Part shown: positions 17,103-25,894 of the stretch, piece after piece
How the letters are laid out: the number at the start of each line of letters is the position of its first letter
Position numbering within the stretch: position 1 is the first letter of the stretch
Source of the DNA: Ewingella allii
GTDB taxonomy: Bacteria; Pseudomonadota; Gammaproteobacteria; Enterobacterales; Enterobacteriaceae
Length of the DNA: 64,000 nt
Direction: 5' to 3'
Assembly: GCF_044430645.1 (NCBI RefSeq)
Contig: NZ_JAWUDN010000010.1
Span: 124,001-188,000 of the forward strand
The notes under the pieces: model-generated
What the model was told of the DNA's origin: nothing
The model's database searches: none
What the model saw: only the letters and a program-made list of their open reading frames with translations
Program-made: the position numbers and the translations under genes

Positions 17103-19760
17103 CTAACGGCACTGCGCCTTAATGTTTTTAATCAGCGCAGCGGGGTCAGTGACATTGCTTTTCTCCAGCGTGTAACTACCGTGGCACTGTTCGTCACTGC
17201 CGTTGCCCCATTTAGCAAAGATTTTGCCCTTTTCCGGCAAACCGGTGAGATAGACTTCGCCGTGATCGCTGACGATGCCGGTAATGGTTCGGCTGTCATC
17301 GACCAAGCTCACCGTGGCTCCAAAAGGGACTGGCTTGCCTTGGAACAACAGCTGTATTAAGGCGCGCTGCCCAATGCGGGTATCGAAATTGGCCCGCACC
17401 ACCGCGCCACGCGTAGGGATCACCGTCACCTTGCTGCTGTCCATGTCGACATCGTCGCCGAAGCTTTCGGTATCCAGTGCCACTGTATTTTTACGGTACG
17501 CCTGAGCATAAGGAACGACCGCGTAACCGCGCCAGTCGGTATGCACCCCGGCGTTGTTTTGTACGCCAACGCCACCGGCGCCCGGCGCTTTAACCAGTGC
17601 GATGGTTTCCCCCAATGGCTGAGAGAGGGTCACGCCGTTTTGATGCACCACCAATCCGCCGCTTATGCCATAGTTCCATTGGCGCGTGCTCTTGTCGTAG
17701 CTATAACCGAGAACGCCTTCGCCAGCGCCGCCCTTATAATCCAGATTGGCGTTACCTGAACCACCGGCGCCCTGACTTTCATAACCCTGTTGTACGGAGT
17801 AATTTAAGTTTCTGTCTTCAAGCAGCGTGCCGTTAAGTCCCGCCATCTGCGTCACCGGGCCGTGACGCTTGCTGGTCATGTTGTAGCTCGCCATGGTTCC
17901 CGAGGTACCGAGGAATCTGTCGAGCGGAACCGACATGTTGAAGGCAAAGACCTGATCGGCCTCCGCCATACCAGGATTGACAGAGTAGTTGTAGTTGAAG
18001 CCCAAGCTCATACCGAAAAGGCTGGTGTTAAACCCCATCTGCATCAGCTTCTCCTGCCCGCCCCCGCCCCAGTAATCCTGCTTGCTACCGCTTAGATAAA
18101 CGGAGCCATAATCACCAAGTGACTGATTGATCGACAGCTGAAATTTGCTGCGCTGATTATGGGCGCGATCGTAATTATCAAAATCATTGCCGCTGTCTTG
18201 CTGGTAGTCTTGTACATCGCTAAAGGCGTAATAGCCTGCGGTGGAATAACGATAACCCGCCACTTGCAGCGTGGTATTCGTAGGTTCAATGTTTTTTGCG
18301 TACATCGCCCGATAGGACTGCCCTTTCTTGGTGCCCATCGAATCGTTATTTTTGAAGATACTGGTCGCCTGAGTGCCGTCAAAAGACACCGCGCCCAATG
18401 AACCGAGATCAAAACCTAACCCCGCCGTTGCCGCCCGATAGTTATCTGCATATTGAACACCGCCATAGACCGTTGTTCGGGCCGTCAGCCCATAGCTATT
18501 TGAAACTTGGATAAAATTGGGCGTCTCGGTATTGCTGTTCCCACTGCGATACTTACCAGCAGCCAAATTATATTTAAGCCGACCTTCACGTTGTAAAATA
18601 GGCAGCGTGTTGCTCGCTACGTTAAATTTCGTCACCGAGCCGTCAGATTCGGTGATAGTCACTTCCATATCGCCGCCGTTATTCGACGGATAGAGATCGG
18701 TAATAGCAAATGGTCCAGGCGAGACGTTAGTTTGGTAAATCTCGTAGCCATTCTGTTTGATAGTGACCTGAGCGTTAGATTTGGCGATCCCGCGAACGGT
18801 CGGCGCAAATTCGCCCATGGAATCAGGCAGCATTTGGTCGTCAGAGGCTAATTGCCCGCCGGTGAACTGAACGCTATCAAACACGTCTGCCGGGGTGGAA
18901 TATTGCCCTAGCGTCAACTGCCCGCCCTGTAAAAACTGCACATTGCGCTGCACAAAGGTGTTGATCGACTGGTACTGACGGGTATGAGTATCCACGCCAC
19001 CCTTAGTGCCGTCTGTAGATTGGTCACTGTAGGTCGAATAGTTACGCAGCCGCCACGCGCCTAAATTCAGGCCACTGCGCAGATTAAGAAAGTTACTTTT
19101 AGACTGGCCGCCGTCGTCCTGCCGCGTGGTGGACCCGGTGTAACCGTAATTCAAGGTCAACGCTGGGATACCGTCATCCCAGCGTTTTGGGTCGACCGAG
19201 TTGCGAGGATGCAGATGTACGCCAATCTGGGGCACGGTAATATCATAGCGAAGGCGACTCAAATCGAGATTTTCAGTCGCATCCGGTATAAAGGTGTTTA
19301 AGGGTTTGCCCAGCGCCGCGTTGGGCGCTGCGGCTTTCAACTGGGGGAAAACGTCAACTTTCACACCATAATCTGCAAGCTCATCCGGCGTGATCACACC
19401 ATAAAGTTTACCCGGCGCGTCCGGTAAGCTCACAAACTCCACGCTTCGCGAATCAACCTGCTGATTATTCAGATAAATATCAACTTTATAAGTACCGGGC
19501 ATCTGCCCGCCTTTTTCTGCAAAATAATCTAAATTGACATTTTCCAGTCCCCCGCCCGCCCCTATCGTCTTGAGCATGTCGAGGTTAAAAGTATCAGCCG
19601 AATAAGTTAACCCTGGTAAAGAGAGTAATATAAAAAATGAAAGTGGCTTTAATATAAAAGAGTAAGGAAAGTCACCGATTTTTATTTGAGTATGTTGTAC
19701 TCTGCATACTCTCTGCCTAACAGGATAAATATCCACCTGCCTACCCGTGTTATTTTCCAT
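17103..19760 (-). CDS. Outer-membrane fimbrial usher (FimD/PapC family)
   Basis: This 885-residue usher forms the outer-membrane pore and assembly platform for chaperone-subunit complexes. After an unusually long N-terminus, the signal-like stretch PLSFFILLSLPGLTYSADTFN leads to the N-terminal periplasmic domain. A 24-strand barrel follows with the conserved FAPTVRGIAKSNAQVTIKQNGYEIYQTNVSPGPFAITDLYP block and two C-terminal plug-like domains (RGAVVRANFDTRIG, FGATVSLVDDS). The C-terminus is Cys-containing (SDEQCHGSY, KAQCR), typical of PapC relatives. The start at 19760 gives roughly 50 residues before the mature protein, longer than usual, and an internal start is possible. It lies 53 bp after the chaperone gene. 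Confidence 0.9.
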   Translation of the reverse strand: MENNTGRQVDIYPVRQRVCRVQHTQIKIGDFPYSFILKPLSFFILLSLPGLTYSADTFNLDMLKTIGAGGGLENVNLDYFAEKGGQMPGTYKVDIYLNNQQVDSRSVEFVSLPDAPGKLYGVITPDELADYGVKVDVFPQLKAAAPNAALGKPLNTFIPDATENLDLSRLRYDITVPQIGVHLHPRNSVDPKRWDDGIPALTLNYGYTGSTTRQDDGGQSKSNFLNLRSGLNLGAWRLRNYSTYSDQSTDGTKGGVDTHTRQYQSINTFVQRNVQFLQGGQLTLGQYSTPADVFDSVQFTGGQLASDDQMLPDSMGEFAPTVRGIAKSNAQVTIKQNGYEIYQTNVSPGPFAITDLYPSNNGGDMEVTITESDGSVTKFNVASNTLPILQREGRLKYNLAAGKYRSGNSNTETPNFIQVSNSYGLTARTTVYGGVQYADNYRAATAGLGFDLGSLGAVSFDGTQATSIFKNNDSMGTKKGQSYRAMYAKNIEPTNTTLQVAGYRYSTAGYYAFSDVQDYQQDSGNDFDNYDRAHNQRSKFQLSINQSLGDYGSVYLSGSKQDYWGGGGQEKLMQMGFNTSLFGMSLGFNYNYSVNPGMAEADQVFAFNMSVPLDRFLGTSGTMASYNMTSKRHGPVTQMAGLNGTLLEDRNLNYSVQQGYESQGAGGSGNANLDYKGGAGEGVLGYSYDKSTRQWNYGISGGLVVHQNGVTLSQPLGETIALVKAPGAGGVGVQNNAGVHTDWRGYAVVPYAQAYRKNTVALDTESFGDDVDMDSSKVTVIPTRGAVVRANFDTRIGQRALIQLLFQGKPVPFGATVSLVDDSRTITGIVSDHGEVYLTGLPEKGKIFAKWGNGSDEQCHGSYTLEKSNVTDPAALIKNIKAQCR

Positions 19761-19813
19761 AATCTTTAGCCAACTTCCCTCTTAAAAATCAATGCGACAT
19801 ATCTGGTTAAAAG

Positions 19814-20488
19814 TTAAAAATTGGCAGTAAACCTTTCACTTAAACCGCCAAAGTCATTAATCGCCTGCCAGCCCACTTTATTCCCTGCTGGTGCATTCTC
19901 GATTTTTATTGAGGATTTTGGTGCTATCATATAACCATCGTTAATCTCCTTATCATTTATGGAGATCTTGGCGAGATTCACAAAGTAAGGTGTAGGGTTA
20001 CTGACGCTTAAACTATTACCCGAGCGAGAAAACTTAACTTGCTGGTAAGATTTCTCGACTTCGGCCCGATTATTAAGCTCCACGGGACGATAGAAAAGTT
20101 TAATTCGGGTATTAATGGAGAACTGCAATGTGTTTTTTTCTTTAGACGCAGGAGGTATAGCTAAGGTGTTCACCCAATAAACAGACTCTCTATCCTGCGG
20201 TAGGGCCGAACTGGTTTGAGTGATACGTAGTGCATTTTCCTGTCCTGGCTCAATACGGAATAATGGCGGCGTGATAATAAACGGCACATTCTCATTTTCT
20301 TTATCACTGCTTACCCAAGAGCGAATAAGGTATACATTGGAGTCTTCAGTATTTCTCACTGATAACGGTGTTTCTTTCATATTGCTGGTATAAATAACGC
20401 GGGTGGCACCCACGGAGAAGCCTGCAAAGGCGGGCGCGGTAAGGCAAAGCGCAAGCGCGCCGCAGCAAAGGGCTGTTAAACGATTCAT
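19814..20488 (-). CDS. Periplasmic fimbrial chaperone (PapD/FimC family)
   Basis: This 224-residue chaperone has a signal peptide ending at LTAPAFA and two Ig-like domains. The family motifs are GFSVGATRVIYTSNMKE (with the conserved Arg of the first strand), PPLFRIEPGQENALRI, SVYWVNTLAIPP and IKLFYRP (with the conserved Lys). Together the Arg and Lys anchor a subunit's C-terminus during donor-strand complementation. The length agrees with the family. It lies between the subunit genes and the usher gene in one operon. Confidence 0.92.
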   Translation of the reverse strand: MNRLTALCCGALALCLTAPAFAGFSVGATRVIYTSNMKETPLSVRNTEDSNVYLIRSWVSSDKENENVPFIITPPLFRIEPGQENALRITQTSSALPQDRESVYWVNTLAIPPASKEKNTLQFSINTRIKLFYRPVELNNRAEVEKSYQQVKFSRSGNSLSVSNPTPYFVNLAKISINDKEINDGYMIAPKSSIKIENAPAGNKVGWQAINDFGGLSERFTANF

Positions 20489-20568
20489 AATGACCTCTAT
20501 AAGAAGAAAGGCTGCTACAGAGCCATATATGACTCTCAGTCAGCAGTAACAATAATGGCTAAAAAAAT

Positions 20569-21084
20569 CTATTCGTAAGACATGGTGTAATTAATAACTA
20601 TCGAGAAATCACCCGGCTCAACTTCCGCATTTTTCCAGCGATTTAACGTCACCCAATAATTTAAAATATTAACACCACTGGTCGAGGTCGTCTTAGTGAC
20701 AAACTTGTCAGCTTCGATTTTACTGTACGACCCTTTGTCAACAATAGCGGCGGAAATATTTTTCCCTGAAGAATCCTTAAAGGTTTTTGATTCGGCATCA
20801 TAGGCCCCTTCAAACCTTACCTTGATAGGCACATCTGGCGGGCAGCTGATTAATTTAATATCAAAGGGTCTGCTAACAATCGGGGACGTCGTATTTTGAT
20901 AAAGAATATAAAATATTGAAACGTGATCATAGTTAATAACTGACGTAGTCCCTACACTATCGATAATACAAGAAGAGCTTGTGACCTTACCGGTAAACAA
21001 AATTTGCCCGATTTCATTTTCAGCATGTACTGTAGAACAAGCCACACTCCATAGCATCGCCAGTGCAACACTTAATTTTTTCAT
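20569..21084 (-). CDS. Fimbrial subunit, type A copy 1
   Basis: This 171-residue pilin has a signal peptide (MKKLSVALAMLWSVACSTVHA), then GQILFTGKVTSSSCIIDS and LISCPPDVPIKVRFEG. The Cys pair would form the usual pilin disulfide, and the C-terminus INYTMSYE is the penultimate-Tyr beta-zipper end recognised by chaperone and usher. It is a paralogue of the gene at 21954-22469: same length and shared blocks SGKNI-AAI, DKFVTKTTS-SGVN and RWKNA. Which subunit type forms the shaft is not clear from sequence. Confidence 0.88.
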   Translation of the reverse strand: MKKLSVALAMLWSVACSTVHAENEIGQILFTGKVTSSSCIIDSVGTTSVINYDHVSIFYILYQNTTSPIVSRPFDIKLISCPPDVPIKVRFEGAYDAESKTFKDSSGKNISAAIVDKGSYSKIEADKFVTKTTSTSGVNILNYWVTLNRWKNAEVEPGDFSIVINYTMSYE

Positions 21085-21156
21085 TTTTGATTTAATCCTT
21101 TTAACTTCAAAAATGAATACTCATTTGAATGAGATTCTATTATTTGCTTGTAAAAA

Positions 21157-21690
21157 TCAGTCATAAGTCATACCAATCAGAGCACTGGCCGTAAAATCAC
21201 CGCCCGTCACTACTGTGGCCGTCGACATAAGCGCAGCTTCGAGAGAAATATTTGCGGTATGTGTGGATGCATCAATGGGGAAATAAGACGAGAATGAGTG
21301 CATGGCTATTTGTGACCCATCTTTATTATACAATGCAATACCCAGCCCCTTGGCGCTTGAGCCAGCGTCAAAAGGTACGAGCTTATTATTGGTCGTATCA
21401 TATGGCCCAAACGCCATGATTTTTACGTTGGTGACGCTCGTCGGGCAACCTATCAGGGAAAAGTTAATTTCCTTTTTAGCCGATATTGACCCTACGCTGG
21501 GAAAAGCAGCGGGCGAAACAGTACCAAAATCGAGCACGGCGACAATATAGCTTTGTCCCTGAATCTGGCAGCCCTGAGCAATGGCCGTGCCATTGATAGT
21601 CAGGGTGCCGTCAGCTGCATTTGCCCCCATAGTGCAAGCCAAACCTACCGCCAATGCACTAATTTTAAAGAAAAAAGTGATTTTCATCAT
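21157..21690 (-). CDS. Fimbrial subunit, type B copy 1
   Basis: This 177-residue pilin has a signal peptide ending at MGANA followed by ADGTLTINGTAIAQGCQIQG. Its Cys pair lies in QGCQIQG and LIGCPTSV, and the C-terminus SALIGMTYD is a pilin beta-zipper. It is paralogous to the gene at 22548-23075 and to the remnant at 23555-23671. It lies 72 bp before type A copy 1 on the minus strand, forming a B-A module. Its upstream region shares sequence with those of the other B copies. Confidence 0.88.
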   Translation of the reverse strand: MMKITFFFKISALAVGLACTMGANAADGTLTINGTAIAQGCQIQGQSYIVAVLDFGTVSPAAFPSVGSISAKKEINFSLIGCPTSVTNVKIMAFGPYDTTNNKLVPFDAGSSAKGLGIALYNKDGSQIAMHSFSSYFPIDASTHTANISLEAALMSTATVVTGGDFTASALIGMTYD

Positions 21691-21845
21691 AGTCCCTTAC
21701 TGGCTAAGTTCGCAAACTAGCGAAATCCGTTGATGTGTTGAGATTCATTCTTTGCATAGATTCAATGTAAGAATATTCTTACCCATCGGGATTAATACCA
21801 CCACTCTTCAAAATAACAGGAGTAGTTAAGCCATACTAAAAATGA
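21691..21845 (-). repeat. Upstream repeat, copy 1 (before subunit B copy 1)
   Basis: This stretch shares sequence with the regions upstream of the other two B-type genes: the block around CTAGCGAAATCCG next to the start codon, a CCACCA-containing block further out, and AAGCCATACTAAAAA at 21828-21842, which recurs exactly at 23818-23832. It may carry a promoter copied with each module. Confidence 0.6.
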
Positions 21846-21953
21846 TGACTCACCCCTTCAAACATTCACTTAGATTATGATGTGAAAAAAGGCGGCCCAA
21901 GATAGGTTAATATCAATCTATCCAGAGCCAACCTCTTTAATTAACCGATTTTT

Positions 21954-22469
21954 TTATTCGTAAGACAGGGTGTAACTAATTGGAATAGTGAAATCACCAG
22001 TTTCCAAATCTGCATTTTTCCAGCGCAGGAGGTTAACATTATATTTCAATTCATTTACACCACTTACCGAGGTGGTTTTTGTAACAAACTTGTTACCTTC
22101 TAACCTGTCTTGAGAGCCCTCATCACGGATGATCGCAGCAATATTTTTTCCCGATGACTCCTTAAAGCCTTTTGATGTTTCATCATAAGCCCCTTCAAAT
22201 TTAACTTTAATTGGTAAACCTGCCGGGCAACTAACTAATTTAATTGTCATTGGTCTCATATTAGCTACCGAATTACCGCCACCATATGTCACTATATTTT
22301 TAGCGTACGTAGTGAAGTTAATGGTTGAAGTCGTGCCTGCACCATCAATAGAGCAAGAAGCGCTTGACACTTTACCGGAAAACATAATTTGCCCAAGGTA
22401 ATCCCGTGCCTGTGCGACAGAGCATGCCATACCTAACATCATCGCAACTGCAATACTTAATTTTTTCAT
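21954..22469 (-). CDS. Fimbrial subunit, type A copy 2
   Basis: This 171-residue pilin has signal MKKLSIAVAMMLGMACSVAQA and then GQIMFSGKVSSASCSIDG, LVSCPAGLPIKVKFEGAYDE, the shared FVTKTTSVSGVN and RWKNADLETGDFTIPISYTLSYE. It has the same length as copy 1 and the same gene start context (a TAATCCTTTTAAC-like block upstream). Divergence between copies is concentrated around residues 45-70, as expected for surface-exposed pilin segments. It is the second gene of the upstream B-A module. Confidence 0.88.
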   Translation of the reverse strand: MKKLSIAVAMMLGMACSVAQARDYLGQIMFSGKVSSASCSIDGAGTTSTINFTTYAKNIVTYGGGNSVANMRPMTIKLVSCPAGLPIKVKFEGAYDETSKGFKESSGKNIAAIIRDEGSQDRLEGNKFVTKTTSVSGVNELKYNVNLLRWKNADLETGDFTIPISYTLSYE

Positions 22470-22547
22470 TTTGGTCTAATCCTTTTAACCGTATTTATGA
22501 ACACCTATTTTTACCAAGGCATTATTCTTTAACTGTAACTATTACTA

Positions 22548-23075
22548 TTAATTATAGCTCATGGTGAAAAAAGCAACTGCCGTAAAATCACCGCCACTAA
22601 CCACTTCAGAAGTCGACATCACGGCAGCTTGCAGTGCGATAGCTGCGGTTCCCGTTTCAGCATTAATTGGGAAGGGTTCTGAAGTAGTGTGCATAGGTAT
22701 CATGCCGCCGTCTTTTTTATACAAGGCAATACCTATACCTTTAGCCTTACTTGTGTCATATATTTGAACAAGTTGTGTATTGGTTGTATCATTTCTCCCC
22801 ATGAAAACAAGTTTTGCACTTGTCAGGCTCGCCGGACAATCTTTCAGAACAAAACTTACATCTTTTTTATCGGAGATAGTCCCTACGGCGGTAAAATTCT
22901 GCGGAGAAAGGGTACCAAAATTCACCTCATTAACTGTTTCTGCCCCTTCAACTACACAACCAGCAGCCACAATATTGCCGTTGACATTAATTGTGCCATC
23001 CGCGGCATTTGCACCCAGAGCGGCAAACATGCCCGCCGCCAACATACTCATTTTAAATAAAGAAGTCATTTTCAT
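22548..23075 (-). CDS. Fimbrial subunit, type B copy 2
   Basis: This 175-residue pilin has signal MKMTSLFKMSMLAAGMFAALGANA, then ADGTINVNGNIVAAGCVVEG, a second Cys in LKDCPASLTS, and the terminal AVAFFTMSYN. It is the first intact gene of the fimbrial operon in transcription order and so is a candidate for the main shaft subunit. It is paralogous to 21157-21690. Its signal-peptide region is nearly identical to the remnant at 23555-23671. Confidence 0.88.
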   Translation of the reverse strand: MKMTSLFKMSMLAAGMFAALGANAADGTINVNGNIVAAGCVVEGAETVNEVNFGTLSPQNFTAVGTISDKKDVSFVLKDCPASLTSAKLVFMGRNDTTNTQLVQIYDTSKAKGIGIALYKKDGGMIPMHTTSEPFPINAETGTAAIALQAAVMSTSEVVSGGDFTAVAFFTMSYN

Positions 23076-23240
23076 ATTAGTCCCTTAGTAGCTAATTTTC
23101 GCATTCTAGCGAAATCCGGTAATCTCTTGAGAAGCTATTCCTGTAACGTCTCAAGATAGGATTATTATTACGCATAAAATTTTTTAGCTCCACCACCTAA
23201 AAAAGCAAGAGTAATTTAGGTTTACTAAAATTACATACCG
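23076..23240 (-). repeat. Upstream repeat, copy 2 (before subunit B copy 2)
   Basis: It resembles copies 1 and 3: the block CTAGCGAAATCCG near the start codon, then CTTGAG...CTCAAGATAGG, and a CCACCACCTAAAAAAGCAA block. From 23241 to 23554 the gap between this repeat and the remnant gene is AT-rich; no type A remnant or other gene was recognised in it. Confidence 0.55.
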
Positions 23241-23554
23241 TTTAATCACACTCATTTAATCAATAATAATTGTTCCAATAAACTTCGAAATCCATATAAC
23301 TAATTTCATTAGAAAATATTTTAGGTATTGCTTAATAAAGCCTTTTTTCTGAATTATTTTTAATGCTCACAAGCCAGCAAGGGAAGAGTAAAAACGGTTT
23401 TCATGATGAGGTAACGAAATGCTACAAAAGGAATGGTAATACAAAAGCTGCGCCTAAATGGCATCCAGAGCGATTCAAAATAGCAATCAACTTGATTCAC
23501 AAGATAAGCAAGTATCGAAACTATCTTCAACGATGGTGTCTACCAAGGCCCGGA

Positions 23555-23671
23555 TCAAAAGTCGGTAGTTACAATATTGTCAGCAACATTAATTGTGCCG
23601 TCTGCAGCATTCGCACCCAGAGCGGCAACCATGCCCGCCGCTAACACGCTCATTTTGAATAAAGAAGCCAT
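23555..23671 (-). pseudogene. Truncated third type B fimbrial subunit
   Basis: The 38-residue frame starts MASLFKMSVLAAGMVAALGA and continues NAADGTINVADNIV, almost the same as the signal peptide and mature start of subunit B copy 2. After TTDF it meets a stop, and no downstream pilin sequence was found. The promoter-side repeat is still present. It is best read as the remnant of a third B-A module whose body was deleted or replaced. Confidence 0.8.
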
Positions 23672-23835
23672 TTTAATCCTAATCCTTTAGTGGGTAATAT
23701 TCACATTCTCACGAAATCCATAGATATCTTGATAACAACTCCTGTTGCGCATCAAGATGGGAACATTCTTACTTATGCAGCTAAACGACACCACCATCTA
23801 AAAGCAAAGAATTTTTGAAGCCATACTAAAAACCG
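23672..23835 (-). repeat. Upstream repeat, copy 3 (before the B remnant)
   Basis: It carries CACGAAATCCATAG near the start codon, ATCTTGAT...CATCAAGATGGG, ACCACCATCTAAAAGCAAAG and AAGCCATACTAAAAA, in the same order as in copies 1 and 2. From 23836 to 24143 the sequence is AT-rich regulatory DNA between the fimbrial operon and the divergent lysR-type gene; no gene was seen in it. Confidence 0.6.
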
Positions 23836-24143
23836 CAAGGCCATCTTTATTACATTCACTAAATCTATAATATTTTAAATCTATGCAATCTCGTTTCTTC
23901 CAGATACTATTTTTATTAATTAGCATATTAACAAAAATCGTAACTCACTGTTTTAACTACATTTAAATATAATTAAAGAATTAATAATTAAAAATTAAAG
24001 TGTTGCCCTCTATCTTATTGAGATTTATTTTCTTAGTATTTTGTCGCAGCACAAAAACCATTGATACCCCGATTGATTATCATCTTAATCATTCATGGGT
24101 TTTATATAAAACAGCGTTTATTTACATTTACGGGGAGGTAATT

Positions 24144-25088
24144 GTGAATCCTGACATACAAAAAGATGATTTTAGGAAAGACGACTTAAAGAAAGATAAA
24201 AGCTTTGACTACAATCTTCTCACTACTTTTCATGCCATCTACTCGCAGAAAAGCGTCACCAAAGCTTCGGTGTTACTCAACATCAGTCCTTCAGCTGTCA
24301 GCCAGTCATTAAATAAATTGCGCGGTTACTTTTCAGACCCACTTTTTGTTCGTGAAGGCAGCAATCTTTCCGCGACAGTAACGGCGGTCAATCTTTTTTC
24401 AGCCACGCAGGAAAGTTTTGAGGCATTAACCAGAAATGTCTCGGTTTACATGAACTCTACGGCGCGAAATCGATTAATCGTCAGCTGCCCGGCCTATATT
24501 TCAATGCGCGTGCTCCCCGTATTGATGGCGTTGGTGAAAGAAATCATGCCCAATACGAAAGTGATTCATGCAAATAATGGCAGTTCAGTCATGCTTTCAA
24601 GCGAAGCATTACAATATCGCAAAGCAGACTTAGTCTTTGACTGTGATCCTCATTACAGCTCCTCTTCTATTACCTATCCTATTTTAACTGAAGAATTGAC
24701 TTTCATCTGCCGTAATGACCATCCAAGGTTGAATGAGTCAATCAACAAAGAACTGGCTGCATTAGAGCAATTTGCCATTTTTGAATCAGACGGTCCGGCA
24801 ATCAAACTCGCTCAACAAAGCATTAATGAAAACATCGGTGAGAGAGTGTTTAGTTTCCGTAGTAGCACGCTATTCTCCATCTTATCCGTGGTAGAAAACT
24901 CCGATACTGTGGCAATTATTCCGACCTGGCTTTTCAAGAAAGTTGAAAACGCATTCAATATAAAAACCTTGAGCACGGACTTTCCTTTATCGCCAATAAA
25001 TATCTATATGGTGCATAATAAAACTTCATTGCAGAATAAGGCACTAGGTAAAATCGTAGAAAAAATAAACAATCACTTTACTGCATAG
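24144..25088 (+). CDS. LysR-family regulator, LeuO-like, next to fimbrial operon
   Basis: This 314-residue LTTR has its HTH near residues 27-70: NLLTTFHAIYSQKSVTKAS, then LLNISPSAVSQSLNKLRGYFSDPLFVREG. The order fits the LeuO/YidZ/NodD branch, followed by an effector domain. A short charged leader (QKDDFRKDDLKKDKS) precedes the HTH. The GTG at 24144 is chosen because GGGGAGG lies just upstream; the frame is open further to 24000 without a good ribosome site. It is divergent from the fimbrial operon and its AT-rich gap, so fimbrial control (as LeuO does) is likely but inferred. Confidence 0.82.
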   Translation: MNPDIQKDDFRKDDLKKDKSFDYNLLTTFHAIYSQKSVTKASVLLNISPSAVSQSLNKLRGYFSDPLFVREGSNLSATVTAVNLFSATQESFEALTRNVSVYMNSTARNRLIVSCPAYISMRVLPVLMALVKEIMPNTKVIHANNGSSVMLSSEALQYRKADLVFDCDPHYSSSSITYPILTEELTFICRNDHPRLNESINKELAALEQFAIFESDGPAIKLAQQSINENIGERVFSFRSSTLFSILSVVENSDTVAIIPTWLFKKVENAFNIKTLSTDFPLSPINIYMVHNKTSLQNKALGKIVEKINNHFTA

Positions 25089-25203
25089 CTTTTTAACTAT
25101 GAAGAATCACTTTCATTGCGACCTCCCCCCCTCTCATTTAAATGGCTTTTTTATTGAGTTTTTTTGCTTTTACTTATGTGAGTTAATCAAACTCTCCCTT
25201 CTC

Positions 25204-25236
25204 ACTTGGTTTCAACTAAGTGATTAGAGTATAGTT
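25204..25236 (+). promoter_or_regulatory. Putative promoter with overlapping inverted repeat
   Basis: TTGGTT at 25207 and TATAGT at 25231 are spaced by 18 bp. The -35 lies inside the near-palindrome ACTTGGTT-TC-AACTAAGT (25204-25221), a possible operator. It would drive the structured region that follows. Confidence 0.4.
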
Positions 25237-25237
25237 C

Positions 25238-25514
25238 TTGCGCTGCGGCAAAATCCGCAGTCGGGATTTGCACCCTGAATATCACAACGTTGATGTATAT
25301 ATTAATTTTATACGTCAGCCTTTGCACACCTATTGCTTATTACTCGTTCACGTAATAAATAATGTCTCTATGGTGGCTCAGGCGGGGCAGCCTTCGGGCT
25401 GGCCGGTGATCCGTTGTGGCCGGTAGTGCAAACTCCGTCTGGGCTATCACCCAAGGGATTTGCACCTCTTAGGCCGATAGTAATCATCACTTTGCAACGG
25501 ATCATGCGAAATGA
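25238..25514 (+). pseudogene. Broken Ash/Icd-like phage-satellite reading frame
   Basis: Frame 1 encodes a C-terminal segment SMVAQAGQPSGWPV from 25368 and then stops at TAG (about 25424). A neighbouring frame continues AGSANSVWAITQGICTS, a stop, then ADSNHHFATDHAK up to TGA at 25512, which overlaps the next gene's ATG. From memory, the order GQPxGWPV-AGxANSVWA-ICTS-ADSNHHFATDHA is that of Ash or host-cell-division-inhibitor (Icd)-like proteins of P4-type elements. A single-base shift and one stop would explain the break. The region may instead be mainly an RNA element. Confidence 0.5.
25243..25466 (+). ncRNA. Possible C4-like structured antisense RNA region
   Basis: The region opens with a perfect hairpin CTGCGG-CAAAAT-CCGCAG (25243-25260), then the 12-mer GGGATTTGCACC (25263-25274). 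The same 12-mer recurs at 25455-25466, TTTGCAC appears again at 25321-25327, and its complement GTGCAAA stands at 25426-25432. GTGCAAACTCC can pair with the second 12-mer around an inner TGGG/CCCA stem. P1/P7 C4 RNA and P4 CI RNA work through such short complementary repeats next to icd-type genes. Assignment is by analogy only. Confidence 0.33.
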
Positions 25515-25831
25515 CGACCAATAAAAAAACTCAAGATATCGCTCCACCTCGCAATACATCTCAGGTAACAGCGGGTTCCCATCGTTTTCAGAATTGGCAT
25601 CCGGCAGATATCATTGCCGAGCTGCACAAACGAGGGACCACCCTGGCTGCCCTATCCCGCCAATCCGGCCTCTGCTCTTCAACCCTGTCAAACGCGCTCT
25701 GCCGCCGCTGGCCTCGGGGAGAGATGCTGATCGCCAATGCGCTGGGTATGACGCCAGCTGAAATTTGGCCAACGCGCTATTTCCATCCCGATGGCACGCT
25801 GATTGTCAAAAATCGGAAAAAAGCCAAATAG
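25511..25831 (+). CDS. Ner-like (SfsB/Nlp family) DNA-binding regulator
   Basis: The 106-residue protein has the Ner-type HTH: NWHPADIIAELHKRGTTLAALSRQSGLCSSTLSNALCRRWPRGEMLIANALGMTPAEIWPTRY in pieces, close by recall to E. coli SfsB (Nlp), which itself resembles the Mu Ner repressor. The family's DNA-recognition helix is around SSTLSNAL. Its ATG overlaps the end of the broken Ash-like frame, and a good terminator follows, so the gene is probably read from the upstream promoter. It may be a domesticated phage regulator. Confidence 0.85.
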   Translation: MTTNKKTQDIAPPRNTSQVTAGSHRFQNWHPADIIAELHKRGTTLAALSRQSGLCSSTLSNALCRRWPRGEMLIANALGMTPAEIWPTRYFHPDGTLIVKNRKKAK

Positions 25832-25844
25832 CCTGAGCTAACCC

Positions 25845-25894
25845 AAGCGATGAAGGCAGGAGCTTCGGCTTCTAACTTGACGTCATCGCTTTTT
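25845..25894 (+). terminator. Terminator of the Ner-like gene
   Basis: An outer stem AAGCGATGA / TCATCGCTT encloses an inner stem with a TTCG tetraloop (AGGAGC-TTCG-GCTTCT) and ends in a short T run. Confidence 0.7.

Noticed and set aside
23363..23644. Plus-strand frame of 93 codons overlapping the fimbrial remnant
   Set aside because: Its 3' part is the antisense of the truncated pilin signal peptide; the rest has no recognisable family or ribosome site.
23900..24143. Longer start for the LeuO-like regulator from 24000
   Set aside because: No ribosome site upstream, the added residues are hydrophobic and unlike family members, and the GTG at 24144 has GGGGAGG.
25238..25426. Intact 62-residue gene in the Ash/Icd-like region
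   Set aside because: The frame breaks off inside a family-like segment that resumes in another frame, so it was treated as a remnant rather than an intact gene.
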